Shown here piece by piece: positions 1 through 6,785 of a stretch of 19,649 nt of DNA (position 1 is its first letter; every line of letters starts with the position of its first letter). Location of the stretch: the NCBI GenBank assembly GCA_947166165.1, contig CAMVDK010000016.1:1-19649 (forward strand), written 5' to 3'. A program made the position numbers and the translations under genes. The notes beneath the pieces are model-generated. The model saw only the letters and a list, made by a program, of their open reading frames with translations. It was not told where the DNA came from and ran no database searches. Origin of the DNA: an uncultured Porphyromonadaceae bacterium (lineage in GTDB: Bacteria > Bacteroidota > Bacteroidia > Bacteroidales > Muribaculaceae).

Positions 1-230
1 GGGGCGAACTCGCCCAGCTTGTGACCGACCATGTTCTCGGTGACGTAGACGGGAATGAACTTGTTGCCGTTGTGCACGGCGAAAGTGTGACCGACGAAGT
101 CGGGCGAGATCATCGAAGCGCGCGACCAGGTCTTGATCACCTCTTTCTTCTTGGTGCCCTCATTCATGGCGTCGACCTTCTTCTCCAGTTTCACACTGAT
201 GTACGGGCCTTTTTTCAATGAACGACTCAT
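1..230 (-). CDS. rpsS: 30S ribosomal protein S19 (3' end beyond window)
   Basis: Ribosomal protein S19 binds 16S rRNA in the head of the small subunit, near the A-site finger. Seventy-six codons are present, starting at the ATG at 228-230 (minus strand). The translation opens MSRSLKKGPYI and contains the family signature around WSRASMISPDFVGHTFAVHNG and VTENMVGHKLGEF. The family is about 89 residues in Bacteroidota, so roughly the last dozen codons lie off the left edge. It follows rplB by 19 nt, the usual S10-operon order. The start is preceded by CCTGAATT, not a Shine-Dalgarno motif, and the same letters precede rplW. Identification is secure; only the C terminus is unseen. Confidence 0.97.
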   Translation of the reverse strand, partial: MSRSLKKGPYISVKLEKKVDAMNEGTKKKEVIKTWSRASMISPDFVGHTFAVHNGNKFIPVYVTENMVGHKLGEFA

Positions 231-249
231 AATTCAGGATTTAATCAAA

Positions 250-1074
250 TTACTTCTTTCTTCTTTCAATGATGTACTTCGAAGACTGCTTCTTCGGCTT
301 GCGTGTCTTGAGACCCTTAGCGTAGACACCGTTGCGCGAGCGCGGATGTCCACCGCTCTGGCGTCCCTCGCCACCGCCCATGGGGTGGTCGACGGGGTTC
401 ATGACCACACCGCGGTTGTGCGGGCGGCGTCCGAGCCAGCGCATGCGTCCGGCCTTGCCGCTCTGCTCGAGGGCATGGTCGCTGTTGCCCACCACACCCA
501 CTGTGGCGCGGCACGCTGCCAGGATCTTGCGTGTTTCACCCGAAGGTAATTTGATGATTGCGTAGGTTCCCTCACGGGAGACGATCTGGGCGAAGGTGCC
601 GGCACTGCGTGCCATGGCTGCTCCCTGCCCGGGACGCAACTCGATGTTGTGAATTAAAGTACCAACAGGAATGTTGCTCAGTGGAAGCGCGTTTCCCAGT
701 TCAGGGGCCACGTTCTCACCGCTTTCCACCATCATGCCCACGGTCAGGCCGTTGGGAGCGATGATGTAAGCCTTAAAACCATCCACGTAGTAAAGCAGGG
801 CGATGCGTGCCGACCGGTTGGGGTCGTACTCGATCGACTTCACACGTGCAGGTACACCGTCGTGATTTCTCTTGAAATCGATGAAGCGGTATTTGCGGCG
901 GTGGCCGCCACCGCGGTAGCGGGTGGTGAGGTGGCCCTCGTTGTTGCGGCCGCCGGTGCTGCGCTTACCGACCGTAAGAGACTTTTCTGGTACGCGAGCA
1001 GTGATTTCCTCGAAGGTACCAATAATCTTGTGTCTTTGCCCCGGTGTTGTGGGCTTCAATTTTCTTACTGCCAT
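250..1074 (-). CDS. rplB: 50S ribosomal protein L2
   Basis: L2 is a primary 23S rRNA-binding protein near the peptidyl-transferase centre and a contributor to subunit association. The product is 274 residues, the normal length. The N-terminal OB-like region contains the conserved RYRGGGHRRKYR stretch, and the C-terminal region contains MNPVDHPMGGGEGR, which keeps the functionally important His (E. coli His229) in DHP. The second His of the common DHPHGGGEG motif is Met here; from memory of the family that is usual in Bacteroidota, not damage. The ATG at 1072-1074 sits 9 nt after the rplW stop, and rpsS follows after 19 nt. It belongs to the continuous ribosomal operon and needs no separate promoter. 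Confidence 0.98.
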   Translation of the reverse strand: MAVRKLKPTTPGQRHKIIGTFEEITARVPEKSLTVGKRSTGGRNNEGHLTTRYRGGGHRRKYRFIDFKRNHDGVPARVKSIEYDPNRSARIALLYYVDGFKAYIIAPNGLTVGMMVESGENVAPELGNALPLSNIPVGTLIHNIELRPGQGAAMARSAGTFAQIVSREGTYAIIKLPSGETRKILAACRATVGVVGNSDHALEQSGKAGRMRWLGRRPHNRGVVMNPVDHPMGGGEGRQSGGHPRSRNGVYAKGLKTRKPKKQSSKYIIERRKK

Positions 1075-1083
1075 TGTTGCTTA

Positions 1084-1371
1084 TTAAATATTTCCATAGA
1101 AATCGATAGTGTCGTCTTCGGCGATGGTGACCACGGCCTTCTTGAAGGCCGCCACCTTGCCGCGGATGATGCCGCTGCGCGTGTAGCGCTGCTTGCGCTT
1201 GCCGTCGTAGTTCATCGTGCTCACGCCCACAACCTTCACGCCGTAGAGCTTCTCGACGGCGTCCTTGATCTGGTACTTGTTGGCCTCGGGAGACACCTTG
1301 AACGAATAGCGATGCGTGGCCTCGGTGATAGCGTTGGCCTTCTCAGTCACGATGGGAATAATGTCAATCAT
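1084..1371 (-). CDS. rplW: 50S ribosomal protein L23
   Basis: L23 lies at the exit of the polypeptide tunnel and forms part of the docking site for trigger factor and the signal recognition particle. The product is 95 residues, a normal length. It shows the family pattern PIVTEKA near the N terminus, the Y-x-F-x-V-x-x-x-A-N-K segment, and a basic loop (GKRKQRYTRSG) followed by the closing strand. The ATG at 1369-1371 is 19 nt after the rplD stop, and rplB follows after 9 nt. The bases just upstream of the start (CCTGAATT) match those before rpsS exactly. No unusual residue is seen. Confidence 0.96.
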   Translation of the reverse strand: MIDIIPIVTEKANAITEATHRYSFKVSPEANKYQIKDAVEKLYGVKVVGVSTMNYDGKRKQRYTRSGIIRGKVAAFKKAVVTIAEDDTIDFYGNI

Positions 1372-1390
1372 AATTCAGGTCCTCCTTGTG

Positions 1391-2017
1391 TTACTTTAAG
1401 TTGTTAAGCACGTCGACACTGCTCTCGGTAACAACCATCATCTTGTTGTCAAGAATCCGATAGGTGTTGATATCGCTAGCAGTGATCACTCGAGCGTTGG
1501 GCAAATTTCGAGCCGACAAAAATACATTTTTATTCTGACCCGGTAAAACGAGCAGGAATTTCTTCCCTTCGATTTTCAGATTTTTAGTGATATTTACCAT
1601 TTCTTTGGTCTTCGGGGCCTCGAAATTGAAATCCTCGACGACCATGATCTGGTTGTTCTGGGCCTTGAACGTGAGGGCCGAGCGGCGTGCAAGCGCCTTG
1701 ACCTTCTTGTTGAGCTTGAAGCTGTAGTTGCGGGGGCGCGGGCCGAACACGCGACCGCCACCGTTGAACAGCGGCGAGTTGATGTCGCCGTGGCGGGCGC
1801 CGCCGCCGCCCTTCTGGCGGCCGAGCTTCTTGGTCGAACCCGACACTTCGCTTCTCTCCTTAGCCTTGTGGGTGCCCTGGCGCTGGTTGGCCAGGAACTG
1901 CTTCACGTCGAGGTACACAACGTGCTCGTTGGGCTCGGCGATGGCGAAAATCGCGTCGTTGAGCTCAACAGTCTTGCCGGTGTCCTCACCCTTGATGTTA
2001 TATACTGCGAGTTTCAT
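1391..2017 (-). CDS. rplD: 50S ribosomal protein L4
   Basis: L4 is an early-assembly 23S rRNA-binding protein whose extended loop lines the exit tunnel; in E. coli it also represses the S10 operon. The product is 208 residues, the normal bacterial length. The tunnel loop is visible as GSTKKLGRQKGGGGARHGD followed by GGRVFGPRPRNY, the L4 signature. Its ATG (2015-2017) abuts the rplC stop codon with no spacer, which suggests translational coupling. The coding sequence is compositionally split: the 3' part (about 1430-1620) is near 38 percent GC where counted, while the 5' part (1741-1860) is about 65-72 percent. See the findings for possible explanations. Confidence 0.98.
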   Translation of the reverse strand: MKLAVYNIKGEDTGKTVELNDAIFAIAEPNEHVVYLDVKQFLANQRQGTHKAKERSEVSGSTKKLGRQKGGGGARHGDINSPLFNGGGRVFGPRPRNYSFKLNKKVKALARRSALTFKAQNNQIMVVEDFNFEAPKTKEMVNITKNLKIEGKKFLLVLPGQNKNVFLSARNLPNARVITASDINTYRILDNKMMVVTESSVDVLNNLK

Positions 2018-2635
2018 TTATTTCTCAATTAAAACGATTGAACCTTTGGAACCGGGAACCGAGCCCTTGACGACGAGCAGGTTGTTCTCCGGCAGAACCT
2101 TGATCACTTGAAGATTTTGGATGGTGCAGCGCTTGTTGCCCATCTGCCCGGCCATGCGCATGCCCTTGAACACCTTAGCGGGATAAGAGCAGGCACCGAT
2201 CGAACCGGGTGCGCGCAGGCGGTCGTCCTGGCCGTGGGTGCGCTGGCCCACACCACCGAAACCATGGCGCTTCACAACGCCCTGGAAGCCTTTACCTTTC
2301 GACTTGCCGACCACGTCGACGAAGTCGTTCTCAGCGAAGATGTCGACGGTGAGCGTGTCGCCCGCCTTGTGTTCCTCTTCGAAACTCTTGAACTCGGCCA
2401 AGTGGCGCTGCGGCTTCACTCCGGCTTTGCGGAAGTGTCCGGCCATGGGCTTGGTGGTGTGCTTGTCCTTCTTTTCCTGGAAGCCAAGCTGAAGAGCCTC
2501 ATAACCATCGACCTCGACGGTCTTCACCTGAGTGACAACACAAGGACCTGCTTCGATAACAGTGCACGGCACGTTCTTGCCGTCGGCACTGAACACGGAT
2601 GTCATTCCGATTTTCTTTCCAATTAATCCTGGCAT
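2018..2635 (-). CDS. rplC: 50S ribosomal protein L3
   Basis: L3 is one of the two assembly-initiating 23S rRNA proteins; its loop reaches towards the peptidyl-transferase centre. The product is 205 residues, the normal length. Family features include MPGLIGKKIGMTSVF at the N terminus, the GKGFQGVVKRHGF segment, the long central extension HGQDDRLRAPGSIG, and the GMRMAGQMGNKR stretch. The ATG at 2633-2635 lies 103 nt after the rpsJ stop, an unusually long gap for this operon that contains GC-rich palindromes. Its stop codon directly touches the rplD start. I see no internal promoter of the Bacteroidota type in the gap, so it is probably transcribed from upstream. Confidence 0.98.
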   Translation of the reverse strand: MPGLIGKKIGMTSVFSADGKNVPCTVIEAGPCVVTQVKTVEVDGYEALQLGFQEKKDKHTTKPMAGHFRKAGVKPQRHLAEFKSFEEEHKAGDTLTVDIFAENDFVDVVGKSKGKGFQGVVKRHGFGGVGQRTHGQDDRLRAPGSIGACSYPAKVFKGMRMAGQMGNKRCTIQNLQVIKVLPENNLLVVKGSVPGSKGSIVLIEK

Positions 2636-2710
2636 TTCTCTTTTTGTTTAGATGATTGTTTGGTAGGTTTGTTTTGATTTTTCTCGCTTGTCGCGAATCG
2701 TGTTCCTGCT

Positions 2711-2733
2711 GCCTCGGGAGGCGGTCCGGACCG
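2711..2733 (-). promoter_or_regulatory. Paired GC-rich palindromes between rpsJ and rplC
   Basis: Just after the rpsJ stop, two adjacent and slightly overlapping self-complementary elements occur. One is the perfect 12-bp palindrome CGGTCCGGACCG (2722-2733); the other is GCCTCGGGAGGC (2711-2722), a short stem with a tight loop. No T-tract follows on the minus strand, so a standard intrinsic terminator is unlikely. A processing or attenuation site is inference only. Confidence 0.35.
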
Positions 2734-2738
2734 GGGTA

Positions 2739-3044
2739 CTAGACCTTGATCTCGACCTCCACGCCGCTGGGAAGCTCAAGCTTCATGAGCGCGTCGACGG
2801 TCTTGGCTGTGGAGCTGTAGATGTCGATCAGGCGCTTGAACGACGAGAGCTGGAACTGCTCGCGCGACTTCTTGTTGACGAAAGTGGAACGGTTCACGGT
2901 GAAGATGCGCTTGTGCGTGGGCAGGGGGATGGGACCGCTCACCACAGCGCCGGTTGCCTTCACGGTTCTCACGATCTTCTCGGCCGACTTGTCGACCAGG
3001 CTGTGATCATAAGATTTCAGTTTGATTCTAATTTTTTGGCTCAT
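2739..3044 (-). CDS. rpsJ: 30S ribosomal protein S10 (NusE)
   Basis: S10 is a 16S rRNA-binding protein of the 30S head and also acts as transcription antitermination factor NusE with NusB. The product is 101 residues, a normal length. It shows the family opening (QKIRIKLKSYDHSLVD), the GPIPLPTHKRIFTVNRS signature and the basic loop VNKKSREQF. The ATG (3042-3044) is 19 nt after the fusA stop, with no tuf gene in between. It is therefore physically continuous with the str genes. A 103-nt gap with GC-rich palindromes separates it from rplC, so expression of the remaining S10 genes could be adjusted after rpsJ. That regulatory reading is inference. Confidence 0.97.
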   Translation of the reverse strand: MSQKIRIKLKSYDHSLVDKSAEKIVRTVKATGAVVSGPIPLPTHKRIFTVNRSTFVNKKSREQFQLSSFKRLIDIYSSTAKTVDALMKLELPSGVEVEIKV

Positions 3045-3063
3045 ATTTGTTTTAATGAAAAAT

Positions 3064-5187
3064 TTATTTCAGTAATTCTACGCGTCCCTGGCACTCGGTG
3101 AGCACCTTCTCGGCGATGGCGCGGTTCACCTCGGCATAGTGTGAGAACGACATGGTGCTTGTGGCGCGGCCGCTGGTGATGGTGCGCAGGGCGGTCACAT
3201 AGCCGAACATCTCGGCCAGCGGAGCGTTGGCCTTGATGATGCGCGCGCCGCTGCGGCTGCTCTCCATGCCTTCGACCTGGCCCCGGCGCTTGTTCAGGTC
3301 GCCGATCACGTCGCCCATGTTCTCCTCGGGGGTCACCACCTCCACCTTCATGATGGGCTCGAGCAGCGCGGGCTTGGCCTTGACGCAGGCGTTGCGGAAG
3401 GCTTGCATGGCGCAGAGCTCGAACGACAGCTGGTCGCTGTCCACGGGGTGGAACGAGCCGTCGATGACGGTCACCTTGAGCTGCTCGACCGGGAAACCGG
3501 CCAGCACACCGCTGCGCATGGCGTTCTTGAACCCCTTCTCGATGCTGGGCATGAACTCCTTGGGGATGTCGCCGCCCTTGACCTCGTCGACGAACTGGAG
3601 ACTGCCCTCGAAGTCGGGGTCGACGGGCTCCACGCGGCAGATGATGTCGGCAAACTTGCCTCGTCCGCCGGTCTGCTTCTTGAACACCTCGCGCAGCTCG
3701 ACGGCTTGCGTGATGGTCTCCTTGTAGGACACCTGCGGGCGGCCCTGGTTGCACTCCACCTTGAACTCGCGGCGCAAGCGGTCGATGATGATGTCGAGGT
3801 GCAGCTCGCCCATGCCGCGGATGATGGTCTGGCCGGTCTCCTCGTTGCTCTCCACCTGGAAGGTGGGGTCTTCCTCGGCGAGCTTCTGCAAGCCCACGCC
3901 GAGGCGCTCGAGGTCCTTCTGGGTCTTGGGCTCGACGGCGATGCCGATTACCGGGGCGGGGAAGTCCATGGCCTCGAGCACGATGGGAGCGTTCTCGGCG
4001 CAGAGCGTGTCGCCCGTGCGCACGTCTTTGAATCCCACGCCGGCGCCGATGTCGCCGCAACCGATCACCTCCATCGGGTTCTGGTGGTTGCTGTGCATCT
4101 GGAACAGGCGCGAGATGCGCTCCTTCTTGCCCGAGCGGCTGTTGTAGACGTAGCTTCCCGACTCAATCTGGCCGGAATAGACGCGGAAGAACACCAGCCG
4201 TCCCACGTAGGGGTCGGTGGCGATTTTGAACACCAGCGCGCACATGGGCTCGCTGGCTTCGGGCTTGCGGCGCACCACCTTCTCCGGGTCATCGACGCCG
4301 TGGCCGGTGACCTCGGCGGTGTCCTCGGGGCTGGGCAGGTAGGCGCACACGGCGTCCAGCAGGGGCTGCACGCCTTTATTCTTGAACGAACTGCCGCACA
4401 ACATGGGCACGATCTCCATGGCCAGCGTGGCCTTGCGGATGGCGCGCTTGATTTCGTCGACGGTGATGGTCGACGGGTCGTCGAAATACTTCGCCATCAG
4501 GTCGTCGTCGAATTCGGCGACCTTCTCCAGCATCTTGTCGCGGTACTCCTGGGCCTCGTCGAGGAGCTCGGCGGGGATGTCGTCGCTCTCATACTCGGCG
4601 CCCATGGTCTCGTCGTGCCAGTAGAGGGCCTTCATCGTGATCAGGTCGATCACTCCGGCGAAGGTGTCCTCGGCACCGATGGGCAGTTCCACCGGACAGG
4701 GGTTGGCACCCAGGATGTCGCGCATCTGCCGTGCCACTTCCAGGAAGTTGGCACCGGCGCGGTCCATCTTGTTGACGTAGGCGATGCGGGGCACGTTGTA
4801 CTTGTCGGCCTGGCGCCACACGGTCTCGCTCTGTGGCTCCACGCCGCCAACGGCGCAGAACGTGGCGATGGCACCGTCGAGCACACGCAGCGAGCGCTCC
4901 ACCTCGACGGTGAAGTCGACGTGTCCCGGAGTGTCGATCAGGTTGATCTTGTACTTCTCGCCGCCGTAGTTCCAGAAGGCGGTGGTAGCGGCCGAGGTGA
5001 TGGTGATGCCTCGCTCCTGCTCCTGCTCCATCCAGTCCATGGTGGCGGCACCGTCGTGCACCTCGCCGATCTTGTGGGTCAGTCCGGTGTAGTACAAGAT
5101 GCGCTCCGATGTGGTGGTCTTACCGGCATCGATGTGGGCCATGATGCCGATGTTGCGCGTGTATTTCAGCTGTCGGTCAGTTGTCAT
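3064..5187 (-). CDS. fusA: Translation elongation factor G
   Basis: EF-G is the GTPase that drives tRNA-mRNA translocation and, with RRF, ribosome recycling. The product is 707 residues, full length. G-domain motifs are intact: G1 AHIDAGKTT (17-25), switch I RGITITSAAT (59-68), G3 DTPGHVDF (85-92) with the catalytic His at 89, G4 NKMD (139-142) and G5 CGSSFKNKG (264-272). A G' insert lies around 155-260. Domain IV carries GGRGKFAD (507-514) and the decoding-centre tip DGSFHPVD (His580). Some Bacteroides carry a second EF-G lacking GTPase activity; the intact motifs and str-operon position mark this one as the canonical form. It starts 32 nt after rpsG and leads straight into rpsJ. Confidence 0.98.
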   Translation of the reverse strand: MTTDRQLKYTRNIGIMAHIDAGKTTTSERILYYTGLTHKIGEVHDGAATMDWMEQEQERGITITSAATTAFWNYGGEKYKINLIDTPGHVDFTVEVERSLRVLDGAIATFCAVGGVEPQSETVWRQADKYNVPRIAYVNKMDRAGANFLEVARQMRDILGANPCPVELPIGAEDTFAGVIDLITMKALYWHDETMGAEYESDDIPAELLDEAQEYRDKMLEKVAEFDDDLMAKYFDDPSTITVDEIKRAIRKATLAMEIVPMLCGSSFKNKGVQPLLDAVCAYLPSPEDTAEVTGHGVDDPEKVVRRKPEASEPMCALVFKIATDPYVGRLVFFRVYSGQIESGSYVYNSRSGKKERISRLFQMHSNHQNPMEVIGCGDIGAGVGFKDVRTGDTLCAENAPIVLEAMDFPAPVIGIAVEPKTQKDLERLGVGLQKLAEEDPTFQVESNEETGQTIIRGMGELHLDIIIDRLRREFKVECNQGRPQVSYKETITQAVELREVFKKQTGGRGKFADIICRVEPVDPDFEGSLQFVDEVKGGDIPKEFMPSIEKGFKNAMRSGVLAGFPVEQLKVTVIDGSFHPVDSDQLSFELCAMQAFRNACVKAKPALLEPIMKVEVVTPEENMGDVIGDLNKRRGQVEGMESSRSGARIIKANAPLAEMFGYVTALRTITSGRATSTMSFSHYAEVNRAIAEKVLTECQGRVELLK

Positions 5188-5219
5188 TCTCTGTTATCTA
5201 CTTCCCTCAATGGAGCTGA

Positions 5220-5696
5220 TTAGAAACGGAAGTGGGCGAAAGCACGGTTGGCCTCGGCCATGCGGTGCATGTCCTCTTTGCGCTTGAAAGCGCCACCCTG
5301 CTCGTTGTAGGCGTCCATGATCTCGGCGGCCAGCTTGTCGGCCATGGTCTTGCCACCGCGCTTGCGGGCAAAGATGATCATGTTCTTCATCGAGATGGCC
5401 TCCTTGCGGTCGGGGCGGATCTCGGTGGGCACCTGGAAGGTGGCACCACCCACGCGGCGGCTCTTCACCTCCACCTGCGGGGTGATCTTCTCGAGGGCTT
5501 CTTTCCAAATTTCGAGCGGGGCTTTCTCCTCGCTGGCCATCTTCTTGCCCACCAGCTCGAGGGCACTGTAGAAGATGCGGTAAGACGTGTTCTTCTTACC
5601 ATCATACATCAGGTGGTTCACGAACTTGGTCACGCGAACTTCACCGAACTTGGGATCGGGAAGGATGATCCGTTTTTTGGGCTTAGCCTTTCTCAT
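5220..5696 (-). CDS. rpsG: 30S ribosomal protein S7
   Basis: S7 nucleates assembly of the 16S rRNA 3' domain and lines the mRNA exit channel; in E. coli it represses its own operon by binding the rpsL-rpsG intercistronic RNA. The product is 158 residues, normal for this phylum. It begins MRKAKPKKRIILPDPKFGE and contains the family core VNHLMYDGKKNTSYRIFY and GGATFQVPTEIRPDRKE, with a basic, aromatic C terminus. Its ATG (5694-5696) lies 172 nt after rpsL, an unusually long gap at exactly the place where S7 autoregulation is known in Enterobacteria; whether that mechanism exists here is inference. fusA follows after 32 nt. Confidence 0.97.
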   Translation of the reverse strand: MRKAKPKKRIILPDPKFGEVRVTKFVNHLMYDGKKNTSYRIFYSALELVGKKMASEEKAPLEIWKEALEKITPQVEVKSRRVGGATFQVPTEIRPDRKEAISMKNMIIFARKRGGKTMADKLAAEIMDAYNEQGGAFKRKEDMHRMAEANRAFAHFRF

Positions 5697-5868
5697 TGTT
5701 GTAAGTCAAAAAATTGTAGTTTTTGTCCGCTTGGTTGTTGTCAGCTTTGTTCTTCAACGGCCAAAGGTCGGGGCCATTTACTCAACCGGTTCAATCCAAT
5801 AAAATCAAAAACTAAGTTAGGGTTTGTTTTGTTTAGTAATAAAAAGGTGCGGATTTGTCGCGTTGCTT
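5697..5868 (-). promoter_or_regulatory. Long rpsL-rpsG intercistronic region, possible control RNA
   Basis: These 172 nt between rpsL and rpsG contain no ORF of interest and no convincing TAnnTTTG promoter on the minus strand. They hold the palindrome AACCGGTT near 5784-5791 and a GGCC-rich segment near 5759-5774 that can form alternative short stems. In E. coli the matching gap carries the S7 repressor site. That role is only suggested by position here. Confidence 0.3.
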
Positions 5869-6252
<384 letters not shown>

Positions 6253-6321
6253 CTTAGTTCTGTTTTACTTTAGTTTTTAATTGTTGATATTCATGCACTC
6301 CTAGCGGCTCAGCACACACTC

Positions 6322-6354
6322 ATCACCCGCTGAATCAGTCGATTAGCGCGTGAT
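6322..6354 (-). promoter_or_regulatory. Leader hairpin upstream of rpsL
   Basis: Reading the minus strand, the arms are ATCAC-G-CGCT-AATC and GATT-C-AGCG-G-GTGAT around a GACT loop. This gives 13 paired positions with one G-G mismatch and one bulged C. It lies inside the inferred 5' untranslated leader of the ribosomal operon, about 70 nt before the rpsL start. No T-tract follows, so it is not a simple terminator. A regulatory or RNA-stabilising role is inference. Confidence 0.5.
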
Positions 6355-6383
6355 TTCATGAATTTGGACCGCGAAAAGTGGTG

Positions 6384-6415
6384 CAAAGTTACACACTAAT
6401 TTCCTAACAGCCAAA
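6384..6415 (-). promoter_or_regulatory. Promoter of the rpsL-rpsS operon
   Basis: On the minus strand, TTTG (6415-6412) is followed after 20 bp by TAACTTTG (6391-6384). This matches the Bacteroidota housekeeping promoter (-33 TTTG, spacer about 19-21, -7 TAnnTTTG). Transcription would start near 6377, leaving a leader of about 125 nt before rpsL. Confidence 0.75.
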
Positions 6416-6708
6416 TATTTTTGACCCATTTTTTCGACAAACGCGCCCTGCTTCCCGCCTCCAGACGCACCGGCACTGCGCTAAACGAGTCATCTTCACC
6501 CGCTTACCATTTATCGGGAAATATATTTCTGTTGATAAGATTTAAGTTTCTTTAATATCACATCACCCCATTGCGCCATTCGCGCCACAGCACGCGCATC
6601 AGGTGGATTCACGTCATCGTCACGCGGTGCCCACACCTTATATTATATAAAGCCGCCCACCGTCCAGCAGGCATTCCGGGAGAGCGGGGGTGAATGCGAA
6701 GATATGGC
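6416..6708. other. Non-coding stretch with no recognised gene
   Basis: These 293 bases lie between the ribosomal promoter and the terminator of the next gene. ORFs here are short, lack family features and overlap the terminator. The only structure I see is a perfect 12-bp AT-rich palindrome, GAAATATATTTC (6518-6529), and a short direct repeat of GCGCCA near 6574-6588. No function can be assigned. Confidence 0.5.
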
Positions 6709-6742
6709 AAAAAAATCCCCCTCCGTCGGTCAGAGAGGGGGA
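6709..6742 (-). terminator. Intrinsic terminator of the secreted-protein gene at 6786-7694
   Basis: On the minus strand, TCCCCCTC (6742-6735) pairs with GAGGGGGA (6723-6716) across an 11-nt loop, and is followed at once by seven Ts (6715-6709). This is a textbook intrinsic terminator about 44 nt downstream of the stop codon at 6786. Confidence 0.9.
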
Positions 6743-6785
6743 TATAGTCAAGTCGCGGTGCCGGTAGGCGCACCTTGCGGGCGTG

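Noticed and set aside
1000..1060. L2 Met in place of the second His of DHPHGGGEG as a possible functional loss
   Set aside because: The functionally important first His is kept, and from family knowledge the Met form is normal in Bacteroidota (the residue itself is encoded near 380).
3403..5223. A 606-codon plus-strand ORF opposite fusA
   Set aside because: fusA is unmistakable on the minus strand; the opposite reading is a His/Val/Leu-rich shadow.
6416..6431. TTTTTGACCCA near 6417, resembling part of the 38-bp repeat
   Set aside because: Only about 11 bases match and there is no second arm, so chance is the simpler explanation.
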